From the NCBI RefSeq assembly GCF_014884385.1, contig NZ_WKFH01000003.1:620001-684000 (forward strand): a stretch of DNA of 64,000 bases. Reading direction: 5' to 3'. Below are positions 34,807 to 43,441 of this stretch, in pieces (position 1 is the stretch's first letter; the number at the start of each line of letters is the position of its first letter). The DNA comes from Phycobacter azelaicus (GTDB taxonomy: Bacteria > Pseudomonadota > Alphaproteobacteria > Rhodobacterales > Rhodobacteraceae). Both the position numbers and the translations under genes were made by a program. Below the pieces are notes generated by a model. The model did not search any database, had not been told where the DNA came from, and saw only the letters and a program-made list of their open reading frames with translations.

Positions 34807-34837
34807 GTCGTTCAACAGAGTGTTTGTGACGTCTGAC

Positions 34838-35203
34838 TTAGGCAGCCAAAGCGGACTGAGCCTGCTTGACGATCGCACCGAATGCTTCGGGCTCGTGCAC
34901 GGCGAGATCAGCCAGAACCTTACGGTCGACTTCGATACCGGCCAGGTTCAGACCGTTGATGAAGCGCGAATATGTCAGCGATTCGTCGTGGCTGCGGACA
35001 GCAGCGTTGATGCGCTGGATCCACAGGGCGCGGAAATTACGCTTGCGTGCCTTACGGTCGCGGGTTGCGTATTGGTTCGCCTTGTCGACGGCCTGACGGG
35101 CGACCTTGAAGGTATTCTTGCGGCGGCCGTAGTAACCTTTGGCTGCCTTGATGACCTTCTTGTGACGGGCGTGAGTTGTGGTACCACCTTTAACGCGGGA
35201 CAT
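34838..35203 (-). CDS. rplT: Large ribosomal subunit protein bL20
   Basis: A 121-residue basic protein ([20 protein letters not shown], then [20 protein letters not shown]) that binds 23S rRNA early in assembly. It follows rpmI by 15 bases in the conserved pair. In many bacteria bL20 represses its own operon through the mRNA leader. Confidence 0.98.
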   Translation of the reverse strand: MSRVKGGTTTHARHKKVIKAAKGYYGRRKNTFKVARQAVDKANQYATRDRKARKRNFRALWIQRINAAVRSHDESLTYSRFINGLNLAGIEVDRKVLADLAVHEPEAFGAIVKQAQSALAA

Positions 35204-35218
35204 GTGTCAAATCTCCTC

Positions 35219-35419
35219 TTAGCGGTCGTAGGGCATGAAGCCCTTGACGATCTTGGCGTCGGGGGCGGACAGGGTCGTGGTGCCACGGGCATCACGGATG
35301 AATTTCTTGTGACGTTTGATCATGCCGTGGCGCTTGCCGGCCTGACCTGCCATCACCTTACCGGTGGCGGTCACCTTGAAGCGCTTTTTGGCGCTCGATT
35401 TCGTCTTCATTTTGGGCAT
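35219..35419 (-). CDS. rpmI: Large ribosomal subunit protein bL35
   Basis: A 66-residue basic protein beginning [20 protein letters not shown], with the conserved [20 protein letters not shown] segment. The start at 35419 has GGAGACGG upstream; the longer open frame to 35638 lacks support. It is the first gene of the rpmI-rplT unit; infC is not adjacent here. Confidence 0.97.
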   Translation of the reverse strand: MPKMKTKSSAKKRFKVTATGKVMAGQAGKRHGMIKRHKKFIRDARGTTTLSAPDAKIVKGFMPYDR

Positions 35420-35476
35420 TTCCGTCTCCTTCACTTCGGGTTCGGTCAATACGCGACTCGGCATGCCACTCTGGCC

Positions 35477-35497
35477 GGCCACGTGAACAGGGTGGCC
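35477..35497 (-). promoter_or_regulatory. Leader hairpin upstream of rpmI
   Basis: GGCCAC and GTGGCC pair across a nine-base loop about 60 bases before the rpmI start. It may be part of an autoregulatory leader of the L35-L20 mRNA, but I see no further conserved features. Confidence 0.3.
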
Positions 35498-35535
35498 ACA
35501 TACGAAAACAGGATGACAAGGGCAAGCGGTTTCTT

Positions 35536-35757
35536 TCAGAAAAGACGGCCAATCACGCCGAAAAACACATCTGGCAACTCCTCCAGCCTGTATGCGGTGG
35601 GTCGCGCCCACACGGCGTACAGGATGAGGCCGGCGCACACCAGCAGCAAAGCAGATGCAGTGTATGGACGTCGGCCATCACTGAATGCGGATAGCGCAGA
35701 GACCGCTCCAAGGCCGCCCAAGAGCAGGCCCAGCACCATTGCGAGGTCACTTTCCAT
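35536..35757 (-). CDS. Small two-helix membrane protein of unknown function
   Basis: A 73-residue protein with hydrophobic segments at residues 5-24 and 34-50, and a C-terminus ending [18 protein letters not shown] precedes the ATG by six bases. It lies between pyk and rpmI on the same strand, 44 bases after the pyk stop, so it is probably co-transcribed with pyk. No family recognised. Confidence 0.7.
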   Translation of the reverse strand: MESDLAMVLGLLLGGLGAVSALSAFSDGRRPYTASALLLVCAGLILYAVWARPTAYRLEELPDVFFGVIGRLF

Positions 35758-35801
35758 ATCTGCCCCTCCCCTGCCCGCTGGTTTACGGGCCAGGGATCAG
35801 C

Positions 35802-37247
35802 CTATTCCGGGTCGGTACTGTAAATCAAACGTTCATCACAAGGTGCAACGCGCAGGATATTGGTGGTCCCCGGCACGTTGAACGGAACCCCCGCAGTCAC
35901 AACAATCTGGTCGACCTCGGTGGCGAAGCCGCCCGCACGTGCCGCGCGCGCCGCGTTGACAACAGCGCCCTTGAACCGCTCCTGACTGCCGGTGACCACG
36001 CAATGGCACCCCCAGCTGAGGGCAAGCCGACGGGCCGTGCCCTCCAGAGGAGTCATGGCGATAATCGGAACACCAGGCCGCTCGCGCGCCGTCAACAAGG
36101 CGGTGGTACCGCTTTGGGTGAAACAACAGATCGCTTTGATATCTGTCTTTTCTGCGATCTCGCGCGCGGCTGAAACGATGGCATCGGCAATCGTCGTCCC
36201 CTTGGAGGAGCGTGAAGCCGCTATGATCTGTACATAAGTGGGATCGGTTTCGACTTCGGCCGCGACATTGTCCATCGTGCGTACGGCCTCGACAGGATAC
36301 TGACCAGCAGCGGATTCAGCGCTCAGCATGATGGCGTCCGTGCCCTCATAGATCGCAGTTGCAACGTCTGAAACCTCCGCGCGCGTGGGCATCGGGCTTT
36401 CGATCATGCTTTCAAGCATCTGCGTCGCGACGATCACCGGCTTGGCGGCAGCGCGGCACTTGCGCACCAGGCGTTTCTGGATCGGCGGCACGGCAGAGAC
36501 CGGCAATTCAACCCCCAGATCACCGCGCGCAACCATGATCCCGTCCGAAGCATCAAGGATCTCCTCGAACTGCTCCACGGCAGAGGGTTTTTCGATCTTC
36601 GACAGAACCGCGGCACGACCATCCACAAGCCCCTTGGCCTCAAACACATCCTTGGCGCGCTGAACAAAAGACAGCGCGACCCAGTCCACGCCCAAGGTAC
36701 AAGCGAACTCCAGATCATCTCGGTCCTTTTCCGAAAGGGCCGCAAGGGGCAGAACCACATCCGGCACATTCACGCCCTTGCGGTTCGAAATGGTCCCGCC
36801 TGTCACCACGATGCAATTGGCAAAGTCCCCCCCGCACTCTTCCACCCGCAGGCGGATCTTACCGTCGTTGACGAGAAGATGCGCACCGGGCTCAAGCGCC
36901 TGGAAAATCTCTGGGTGTGGCAGGCAGACCCGCGCAACGTCGCCCTCAGACGGGTCAAGGTCCAGGCGGAAGGCGGCGCCTTCCACAAGTTCCTCTTCAC
37001 CTTTTGCAAAGACACCGACACGAAGCTTCGGCCCCTGAAGGTCAGCCAAAATACCGATCGAGCTGTCAAGGTCTTGTTCGACCTGGCGGATGATCTTGTG
37101 CTTTTCGGTGATCTCGGCATGAGTGCCGTGGGACATGTTCAGTCGAAACACGTCTGCTCCGGCTTCATGCAGCGCGCGTATCATGTCGTAGGTCTCGGAC
37201 GCTGGCCCCAGGGTGGCAACAATCTTCACGCTGCGAGAACGTTTCAT
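35802..37247 (-). CDS. pyk: Pyruvate kinase
   Basis: A 481-residue glycolytic enzyme transferring phosphate from phosphoenolpyruvate to ADP. It starts KIVATLGPASETYDMIRALH, with substrate residues in FRLNMSHGTHAE and the catalytic Lys/Glu segment SKIEKPSAVEQFEEILD. The family signature VMVARGDLGVE-like block is present as GIMVARGDLGVELPVSAVP. The C-terminal allosteric domain contains AICCFTQSGTTALLTARERP. The start at 37247 follows AAGGAA; the longer ORF to 37364 enters the divergent promoter. Confidence 0.97.
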   Translation of the reverse strand: MKRSRSVKIVATLGPASETYDMIRALHEAGADVFRLNMSHGTHAEITEKHKIIRQVEQDLDSSIGILADLQGPKLRVGVFAKGEEELVEGAAFRLDLDPSEGDVARVCLPHPEIFQALEPGAHLLVNDGKIRLRVEECGGDFANCIVVTGGTISNRKGVNVPDVVLPLAALSEKDRDDLEFACTLGVDWVALSFVQRAKDVFEAKGLVDGRAAVLSKIEKPSAVEQFEEILDASDGIMVARGDLGVELPVSAVPPIQKRLVRKCRAAAKPVIVATQMLESMIESPMPTRAEVSDVATAIYEGTDAIMLSAESAAGQYPVEAVRTMDNVAAEVETDPTYVQIIAASRSSKGTTIADAIVSAAREIAEKTDIKAICCFTQSGTTALLTARERPGVPIIAMTPLEGTARRLALSWGCHCVVTGSQERFKGAVVNAARAARAGGFATEVDQIVVTAGVPFNVPGTTNILRVAPCDERLIYSTDPE

Positions 37248-37378
37248 CGGCAGGTTCCTTCTGGTATCGGGTCTGTAGCGGGCGGGCGTTACCGCAAACA
37301 TGGTTGAGCTGCTTATGGCGCAATTCCAATTTTGCCGCAACTGCCCTAAAGGTAACGACAACAAATGATGACAAAGTT

Positions 37379-38116
37379 ATGACTTACCAACCCTTCCATG
37401 TGCACGGGACGGATCGACCTGCCCGCTGGCTGATCACTTGCGATCACGCGACCAATCATGTCCCCCCTCTCGTCAATGGCGGAGACCTTGGTCTTCCCCA
37501 TGAGGACATGGAGCGCCACATCGCCTATGATATTGGCGCCTATGCGGTGGCGCGCCATTTGGGCGAGATGCTGAATGCGCCGGTGGTGGCCTCCAATTTC
37601 TCGCGCCTGGTGATCGATCCCAACCGCGGCGAAGACGATCCGACCCTGCTAATGAAGCTTTATGACGGCACAATCATCCCGGCCAACCGACATGCAGATG
37701 CAGCCGAGCGGGAGGCCCGGCTCGACGCCTGCTATCGCCCCTATCACGCAGAGGTAGCCCGTCTGGCTGCGCGGCCGGGCACCGTGATCGTTTCGATGCA
37801 TTCCTTTACCCGCCAGTTGCGCGGTCGCCCGCCCCGCCCATGGGAGATCGGTATCCTCTACCCGGAAGGTGAGGGGTTCTCCCCCGCGCTGATCGACACG
37901 CTCCAGTCCGAGGGGGATCTTTGCGTCGGGGTCAACGAACCCTACACCGGCTACCTGCCCGGCGATGCGATCGACACCCACGGCACCGCCCATGGCCGCC
38001 CCAACACGCTGATTGAGCTGCGCAACGACTTGATTGCCGATGCCGCCGGTCAGCGGCACTGGGCCGAGCGCCTAGCCAGAGTTCTACCGCAGGCGCTAGA
38101 GAGCGCGCAAATCTAG
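37379..38116 (+). CDS. N-formylglutamate amidohydrolase family protein
   Basis: A 245-residue member of the FGase superfamily of zinc amidohydrolases. Conserved segments are WLITCDHATNHVPP (metal His), HIAYDIGAYAVARHLGEML, APVVASNFSRLVIDPNRGED and TVIVSMHSFTRQL. The protein is shorter than histidine-pathway HutG and no hut genes are nearby, so the true substrate may differ. The start at 37379 lacks a clear Shine-Dalgarno sequence. It is divergent from pyk. Confidence 0.88.
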   Translation: MTYQPFHVHGTDRPARWLITCDHATNHVPPLVNGGDLGLPHEDMERHIAYDIGAYAVARHLGEMLNAPVVASNFSRLVIDPNRGEDDPTLLMKLYDGTIIPANRHADAAEREARLDACYRPYHAEVARLAARPGTVIVSMHSFTRQLRGRPPRPWEIGILYPEGEGFSPALIDTLQSEGDLCVGVNEPYTGYLPGDAIDTHGTAHGRPNTLIELRNDLIADAAGQRHWAERLARVLPQALESAQI

Positions 38117-38232
38117 AAAGCAGGAACTCTCAGATTTTGAGCAGCTGCGCTGCACACTTGCCTCGCACAGCTGCAAAACGCAGAATGAACGGCAGGTGCA
38201 GGCTAGTACCTCTTGGCACCCGAAAAGGATAC

Positions 38233-38475
38233 ATGATGCCCTTCGATACTCTTGTTGCTTTTTTTGGCTGGCTCACCGCGCTCAATCTAGCCTTGCTGGT
38301 GATCACGTCCCTGCTGCTTATCAGCTTTCGAGACCGATTTGCTGCCCTGCATGCCAGTCTTTTCGGCCTCGACATCGAGACGGTCAAGGCAGCCTATTTC
38401 TCATATCTCGCGACCTACAAGATCCTGATTTTCATATTCTGCCTGATGCCCTACCTTGCACTCAGACTGATCTGA
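38233..38475 (+). CDS. DUF6868 family small membrane protein
   Basis: An 80-residue protein with two transmembrane helices (about residues 5-30 and 55-78), a conserved central FRDRFAALHASLFGLDIETV segment, and a C-terminus YKILIFIFCLMPYLALRLI. The pattern fits DUF6868, found singly in marine proteobacteria. Two consecutive ATGs (38233, 38236) follow AAGGA. The function is unknown. Confidence 0.75.
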   Translation: MMPFDTLVAFFGWLTALNLALLVITSLLLISFRDRFAALHASLFGLDIETVKAAYFSYLATYKILIFIFCLMPYLALRLI

Positions 38476-38572
38476 ACACCTGCTGCGGCATTGCCTAGAC
38501 AAGCCATGCACTGATATGCGGGCTAGCTAGATCGCAGCCATCAAACTTGCGTGCAAACCGGGAGGAAACCAC

Positions 38573-38887
38573 ATGGATCAACAGACCGAGATCGAGCTTC
38601 AGGCCGCCGCATTCCGCCGCCTGCAGAAGCACCTGATGGAAGACCGCACCGATGTGCAAAATATCGACCTAATGAACATGGCGGGCTTTTGCCGCAACTG
38701 CCTCAGCCGCTGGTATCAAGAAGCCGCCAACGAACGCGGCATCGAGATGGACAAGACCGCAGCGCGCGAGATTTTCTACGGCATGACCATGGATGAGTGG
38801 AAATCCAACTACCAGACCGAGGCAAGCCCTGAAAAAAAGGCTGACTTCGAGATTGCCTTCAAGGAAAACGTCACCGACAAGTCGTGA
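38573..38887 (+). CDS. DUF1244 family protein
   Basis: A 104-residue soluble helical protein matching DUF1244 (QAAAFRRLQKHLMEDRTDVQ, then NIDLMNMAGFCRNCLSRWYQ and AREIFYGMTMDEWKSNYQ). The FCRNC pair of Cys residues is characteristic. GGGAGGAA precedes the start. The function is unknown; the family is widespread in alphaproteobacteria. Confidence 0.92.
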   Translation: MDQQTEIELQAAAFRRLQKHLMEDRTDVQNIDLMNMAGFCRNCLSRWYQEAANERGIEMDKTAAREIFYGMTMDEWKSNYQTEASPEKKADFEIAFKENVTDKS

Positions 38888-38892
38888 TCTTT

Positions 38893-38922
38893 CCGATCCG
38901 TGTGCGGGAAGCCGCGGATCGG
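38893..38922 (+). terminator. Hairpin after DUF1244
   Basis: CCGATCCG pairs perfectly with CGGATCGG over a 14-base loop, just after the stop. No T tract follows, so it is a weak or factor-assisted terminator. Confidence 0.5.
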
Positions 38923-38978
38923 CGCACAAGTCCTGTTCCCTCCTGCGCCTAAAACAGGACGGACCTCGTTGTTAGTGT

Positions 38979-39019
38979 TATCTCAGGCAGCCCCGCCTCT
39001 TGCCCGGCAGCCTGAGATA
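38979..39019 (+). promoter_or_regulatory. Ten-base inverted repeat upstream of the dioxygenase gene
   Basis: TATCTCAGGC (38979-38988) and GCCTGAGATA (39010-39019) are perfect inverted copies separated by 21 bases, ending 20 bases before the ATG at 39040. It could be an operator with half-sites three helical turns apart, or a leader stem. Confidence 0.5.
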
Positions 39020-39039
39020 CGCGCTGATAGGAGGTCATC

Positions 39040-39837
39040 ATGACATTAAGATTGCCCAGCTATTTCATCTCTCACGGCGGCGGCCCCTGGCCTTGGGTAC
39101 CCAACATGAATGCCGCGCTGGCCCCGCTGGCCGAGTCCCTCGCCCGGATGCCGTTTGAGATCGGGCAGCGGCCAAAGGCGGTGCTCATGATCTCGGGCCA
39201 CTGGGAGGAGGAGAGCTTTACCGTCATGACCTCGCCCCACCCGCCGATGGTTTATGACTATTACAACTTTCCGCCAGAAACCTATGAAATCCAGTATCCC
39301 GCACCCGGTGCCCCCGATGTGGCACAGCGCGCTGTTGACCTGATCGCAGGCGCAGGGCTGCCGGTCGCAACCGATGCAAACCAAGGCTTTGATCACGGCA
39401 CCTTTGTCCCGATGGCGGTGATGTATCCCGATGCCGATGTGTCGCTTTTCCAAATCTCCATGCGCCACGGCTACAGCCCAGAAGAGCATTTCGCCCTTGG
39501 CCGCGCCCTTGCTCCCTTGCGCGATGAAGGCATCCTGATCGTGGGCTCCGGCCTCAGCTATCACAACCTTGCGGAATTCGGCCCGCGGGCGAAAGTCCCT
39601 TCAGAGGCCTTTGACACCTGGCTGAACGAGGTTATGACCTTGCCAAACGCAGAGCGCACAGAAGCGCTGCTCAACTGGGAGAGTGCTCCTTACGCCCGGG
39701 CCTGCCACGCGCAGGAAGACCATCTTGCCCCCCTCTTCGCAGCCCTTGGCGCCGCAGAAGAAGAGCTGTCCACTAGGGTCTATCACCAGAAGGACATCTT
39801 TGGCGGTGTCACAGCGTCCAGCTTTCGGTTCGGTTAA
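39040..39837 (+). CDS. DODA-type extradiol ring-cleavage dioxygenase family protein
   Basis: A 265-residue class III extradiol dioxygenase-like enzyme (LigB superfamily, DODA/YgiD branch). Metal or catalytic histidines are in FISHGGGPWPW, ISGHWEE, FDHGTFVPMAVMYP and GSGLSYHNLAEF. The branch includes plant DOPA dioxygenase and E. coli YgiD. The natural aromatic substrate is not predictable. AGGAGG lies upstream of the start. No adjacent catabolic genes define a pathway. Confidence 0.92.
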   Translation: MTLRLPSYFISHGGGPWPWVPNMNAALAPLAESLARMPFEIGQRPKAVLMISGHWEEESFTVMTSPHPPMVYDYYNFPPETYEIQYPAPGAPDVAQRAVDLIAGAGLPVATDANQGFDHGTFVPMAVMYPDADVSLFQISMRHGYSPEEHFALGRALAPLRDEGILIVGSGLSYHNLAEFGPRAKVPSEAFDTWLNEVMTLPNAERTEALLNWESAPYARACHAQEDHLAPLFAALGAAEEELSTRVYHQKDIFGGVTASSFRFG

Positions 39838-40046
39838 CCAACTCCGCCATCAGCCATCCCGCTCCCCTTGCTTCTGGCAAGTTCTTTGGGATCGTAACCC
39901 ACATCAGAATTATGCGGGCCATGAACTTTTGGCGGCCGGCTTTTCTTACGCCTCCTGGAGATCAGAACGAAGCCGACGACCAGAGAGCAGACCAACACCG
40001 GAAAAAGGATCAAGGTTGTCTGGTTCGCAGTCAATTTGAACTCCAA
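39834..40046 (-). CDS. Possible small single-helix membrane protein
   Basis: A 70-residue frame with one hydrophobic helix (TLILFPVLVCSLVVGFVLIS) followed by a basic RRRKKSRPPK stretch and a polar tail. It overlaps the end of the dioxygenase gene by four bases. The only start is TTG and I see no Shine-Dalgarno sequence, so expression is doubtful; the topology signal (helix then positive charges) is what supports it. Confidence 0.4.
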   Translation of the reverse strand: MEFKLTANQTTLILFPVLVCSLVVGFVLISRRRKKSRPPKVHGPHNSDVGYDPKELARSKGSGMADGGVG

Positions 40047-40151
40047 GGCACGACACGGCGTCAGATCCGAGTAAAGTTGACGCCCGCACCGAATGCAACA
40101 TCAAGGGCAGGTAGCTCAAAGTCGACCAACAGAATATGCAGCCGTTGCAAC

Positions 40152-40182
40152 AATAAAAGGCCGCCCATCACGAGCGGCCTTT
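40152..40182 (-). terminator. Terminator of the dgcN-dgcA-aminotransferase operon
   Basis: AAAGGCCGC pairs with GCGGCCTTT over nine bases, and on the minus strand the stem runs into TTTTATTG. It lies 29 bases after the aminotransferase stop. Confidence 0.88.
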
Positions 40183-40210
40183 GTCATGGAAAAGGGGATT
40201 TCCGTAGCGA

Positions 40211-41074
40211 TCAGATTGCAGCCTTCACAGATTCTTCCAGGTAGATTTCGCGCAGGCGTTTGGCGATCGGACCAGGTGCGCCATCACCCAGCGCAACACC
40301 GTCGATCTCGACAACTGGCATCACAAAGGCACTGGCCGAAGTGGTGAATGCTTCATCCGCCTCTTTCGCCTCGTCGATGGTGAACAGACGCTCCTCAACC
40401 TTCAGCTGCGCCTCTTCCGCCATGCGCAGAACCGCCCTACGGGTGATGCCGTGCAGGATATCGTTGGACAGCGGGCGCGTCACGATCACGCCGTCCTTGA
40501 CGAAATAGGCGTTGTTCGAGGTGCCCTCGGTCACATAGCCATCTTCCACCATCCAGGCATCGTCGGCACCGGCCTTTTTCGCCATCATCTTGCCCATCGA
40601 GGGGTACAGCAGCTGCACCGTCTTGATGTCACGGCGGCCCCAGCGGATGTCCTCGATCGAGATGATCTTGGCGCCCTTCTTGGCGGCGGGGCTGTCCGCG
40701 AGCCCAGGCTTGTTCTGGGTGAACAGCACGATCGACGGTTTAGTGGTCTCGGGATTGGGGAAGACGAAATCGCGGTCGCCATCCGATCCACGCGTGACCT
40801 GAAGATAGACAAGGCCTTCGTCGATTCCATTCAGCTCCACCAGTTTGCGGTGGATTTCCAGCAGTTCGTCCTTGGTGCAGGGCTCAGCCATGTCCAGCTC
40901 ATCCAACGAGCGTTTCAGGCGCACCGCGTGGCCTTCGAAATCAATCAGCTTTCCGCCCAGGACCGAGGTCACCTCGTAGACCGCATCCGCCATCAGGAAG
41001 CCACGGTCGAAGATCGAAATCTTCGCTTCGTCTTCCGGTAGATATTCGCCATTCACATAAACAGTACGGGTCAT
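40211..41074 (-). CDS. D-amino-acid transaminase (class IV PLP aminotransferase)
   Basis: A 287-residue fold-type IV aminotransferase interconverting D-amino acids and 2-oxo acids. It opens RTVYVNGEYLPEDEAKISIF, with DRGFLMADAVYEV, VYLQVTRGSDGDRDFVFP, the PLP lysine in DIKTVQLLYPSMGKMMAKK, and VTEGTSNNAYFVKDG. This matches D-alanine aminotransferase more than branched-chain enzymes. The gene lies 10 bases after dgcA, so it belongs to the D-glutamate operon and may link D-glutamate or D-alanine to central metabolism. Confidence 0.93.
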   Translation of the reverse strand: MTRTVYVNGEYLPEDEAKISIFDRGFLMADAVYEVTSVLGGKLIDFEGHAVRLKRSLDELDMAEPCTKDELLEIHRKLVELNGIDEGLVYLQVTRGSDGDRDFVFPNPETTKPSIVLFTQNKPGLADSPAAKKGAKIISIEDIRWGRRDIKTVQLLYPSMGKMMAKKAGADDAWMVEDGYVTEGTSNNAYFVKDGVIVTRPLSNDILHGITRRAVLRMAEEAQLKVEERLFTIDEAKEADEAFTTSASAFVMPVVEIDGVALGDGAPGPIAKRLREIYLEESVKAAI

Positions 41075-41084
41075 TGTCGTCTCC

Positions 41085-42050
41085 TCAGCCCCAGAGTTCT
41101 GCCTTGGGCGGATGCACACCGGCAGCGTCGTATTCCATTGTGACCTCGCGGTCTTCGGACAGAAGCAGCGGCCCGTCAAGGTCCGTTACCATCGCCCCCT
41201 GCGCCAAGAGCTGCGCAGGCGCCATCGCCAGGGAAGATCCCATCATGCAGCCGACCATCACGTCGTACCCCTCGGCCAGCGCCGCTTCGCGCAGCTTCAG
41301 CGCCTCGGTCAACCCGCCGGTCTTGTCCAGCTTGATATTGACCACATCGTATTTGCCCTTGAGTTTCGGCAGGCTGGCACGGTCATGGCAGCTTTCATCG
41401 GCACAAACGGGCACCGGGCGTTCCATGCCGATCAGGGCGTCGTCTTCACCCGCGGGCAAGGGCTGCTCCACCAGCGACACGCCCAGTCGCACCAGATGCG
41501 GGGCAAGGTCTGCATAGACTTCGGCGCTCCAGCCTTCGTTGGCGTCAATGATGATCTTGGAAGCTGGCGCGCCCGCGCGCACGGCCTCTAAGCGGGGCAT
41601 GTCGTCGGCGGTGCCGAGCTTGATCTTCAAGAGCGGGCGATGGGCGTTCTCGGCGGCCTGCTCCCGCATCACTTCGGGTGAGTCCAACGAAAGGGTATAA
41701 GCGGTGATTTCGGGGCCGGGTTTGGGCAGACCGGCCAGTTCCCAGACCCGTTTGCCGGTCTGCTTGGCCTCCATATCCCAAAGGGCACAATCCACCGCGT
41801 TACGGGCGGCACCCGCGGGAAGCAGTTCCTGCAGTTCGGCGCGGGTGAAGCTCTCGGGCAGGCCCATGATCTCAGCTGTGACGCTGTCGAGGGTTTCATC
41901 ATAGCGCGCGTAAGGCACGCATTCGCCCCACCCCGTCACCCCATCCTGTTCGACCCGGACGGTCAGCACCTTGGCCTCGGTCCGCGAGCCGCGGGAGATG
42001 GTGAAGGCCCGCGCCAGTTTGAAGACATCCGGCGTCACGGTGACTTTCAT
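41085..42050 (-). CDS. dgcA: N-acetyl-D-glutamate racemase DgcA (dipeptide-epimerase-like enolase superfamily)
   Basis: A 321-residue enolase-superfamily enzyme of the L-Ala-D/L-Glu epimerase branch. Catalytic lysines are in LLKIKLGT and NIKLDKTGG; metal ligands are in KIIIDANEGW, LVEQPLP and VCADESC. Next to dgcN it fits DgcA, reported to racemise N-acetyl-D-glutamate in the marine D-glutamate pathway. Dipeptide epimerase activity is the alternative based on sequence class alone. The start at 42050 gives the normal N-terminus MKVTVTPDVFKL. The gap to dgcN is 86 bases. Confidence 0.88.
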   Translation of the reverse strand: MKVTVTPDVFKLARAFTISRGSRTEAKVLTVRVEQDGVTGWGECVPYARYDETLDSVTAEIMGLPESFTRAELQELLPAGAARNAVDCALWDMEAKQTGKRVWELAGLPKPGPEITAYTLSLDSPEVMREQAAENAHRPLLKIKLGTADDMPRLEAVRAGAPASKIIIDANEGWSAEVYADLAPHLVRLGVSLVEQPLPAGEDDALIGMERPVPVCADESCHDRASLPKLKGKYDVVNIKLDKTGGLTEALKLREAALAEGYDVMVGCMMGSSLAMAPAQLLAQGAMVTDLDGPLLLSEDREVTMEYDAAGVHPPKAELWG

Positions 42051-42136
42051 GATTGATCCTTTCGAGGTCTTGATCTGGGACTTTGGCGGATTGGACATAG
42101 AAAGGGCGCCTGCTGCCAGACGCCCCCTCATAGAAA

Positions 42137-43138
42137 TCAGATTGCGGCCAGCGCGTCCACCAGGCGGCCAGCGCCGTGGCGATAGGGGTCAACAGCGGGC
42201 AGGCCCATGCGCTTTTCGACCTCTTCGAGATAGGCGACGGCCTCTTCCTCGTTCAGATGCTGGGTGTTCACCGAAATGCCAACGACCTGACAATCCGGGT
42301 TGGCCTTGCGGGCCAGCGGCAGGGCGGTGTCGCGCAGCTCTTCCAGGGTCGGCAGGCTATAGCCCGGCAGGCCGCGCATGTGTTCGCGGGTGGGTTCATG
42401 GCACAGGATAAGCGCATCGGGCTGACCGCCATGCACCAGTGCCATGGTCACACCGGAGTAGGAGATGTGAAACAGGGAGCCCTGACCTTCGATCAGATCC
42501 CAGTGATCCTCGTCATTGTCCGGGGTCAGGTATTCGATGGAGCCCGCCATGAAGTCGGCAATGACCGCGTCCAGCGGAACACCATGGCCGGTGATCAGGA
42601 TGCCGGTCTGGCCGGTGGCGCGGAAGGTGGATTTCATTCCGCGTTCCTGCATTTCGGCATCCATCGCCAGGGCGGTGTACATCTTGCCGACCGAGCAATC
42701 GGTACCAACAGCCAGGCAGCGCTTGCCTTTCCGCTTCACGCCATTGGCGATCGGGTAGCCGACCGAAGGCACGCGCACGTCATGGAGGGTGCCACCATGG
42801 GTCTGGGCTGCCGCCACCAGATCACCTTCGTCGCGCAAGAGGTTGTGCAGGCCTGACGCGATATCATAGCCCATGTCCAGCGCCTTGATCAGCACTTCTT
42901 TCCAAGCAGGTGAAATAACCCCGCCGCGATTGGCAACACCGATCACAAGGGTCTTTGCCCCGGCGGCCTTGGCCTCTTCCAGAGTCATCTCGGTCAGGCC
43001 CAGATCCGCGCCGCAGCCCGGCAAAGAGATTTGACCCACCGCATGGTCGGGGCGCCAGTCACGGATGCCGATGGCAACCTTTGCCGCAAGCATGTCGGGC
43101 GCGTCGCCCAGGAACAGCAGATAGGGTGTCTCGATCAT
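42137..43138 (-). CDS. dgcN: DgcN family (DUF1611) D-glutamate N-acetyltransferase
   Basis: A 333-residue protein of the DUF1611 family. An N-terminal Rossmann-like half (YLLFLGDAPDMLAAKVAIGI) precedes a P-loop-like domain with RCLAVGTDCSVGKMYTALAM. Members next to dgcA have been described as D-glutamate N-acetyltransferases, acting before DgcA in D-glutamate use. That role is from the known pathway and the gene order here. It is the first gene of the minus-strand operon; its promoter must lie in the 303-base divergent gap. Confidence 0.88.
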   Translation of the reverse strand: MIETPYLLFLGDAPDMLAAKVAIGIRDWRPDHAVGQISLPGCGADLGLTEMTLEEAKAAGAKTLVIGVANRGGVISPAWKEVLIKALDMGYDIASGLHNLLRDEGDLVAAAQTHGGTLHDVRVPSVGYPIANGVKRKGKRCLAVGTDCSVGKMYTALAMDAEMQERGMKSTFRATGQTGILITGHGVPLDAVIADFMAGSIEYLTPDNDEDHWDLIEGQGSLFHISYSGVTMALVHGGQPDALILCHEPTREHMRGLPGYSLPTLEELRDTALPLARKANPDCQVVGISVNTQHLNEEEAVAYLEEVEKRMGLPAVDPYRHGAGRLVDALAAI

Positions 43139-43441
43139 CTCGGGCCTCCGTTAAACATGATTCATTTGGACAATAAGGAGAGAGCCCTGCGAAGCGGTCC
43201 CGTTTTTGCATTTGCAAGAAAGCGTCATTCGAAGAATCTTCCATCAATCAGCACTTTTACCGAAGAAAATCTCACTCAATCGCCACATATCGACCACTCT
43301 TACGCAGCGGAAAGAATTTTCGCCCCAGCACCTTACGACAATGCTGCGGCTGCAAACTTCCTCTTGCATGCCAATGCGCAATTTCATACCACAAAGGCGA
43401 CCCAAATCGTAATTTCATTACCCTATCAGGGAGCGCCATCC
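43139..43441. other. 303-base divergent intergenic region dgcN / mcl1
   Basis: AT-rich compared with the flanking genes and expected to hold both promoters. An open frame runs through it into mcl1, but composition and the lack of family similarity speak against coding. AAGGAGAGAG near 43176 resembles a Shine-Dalgarno sequence without a following start. The octamer AATTTCAT occurs twice (about 43379 and 43410). Confidence 0.5.

Noticed and set aside
43031..43441. N-terminal extension of malyl-CoA lyase by over 130 residues
   Set aside because: The extension runs through the dgcN start and an AT-rich promoter region. A good ribosome site and the family N-terminus are at 43442.
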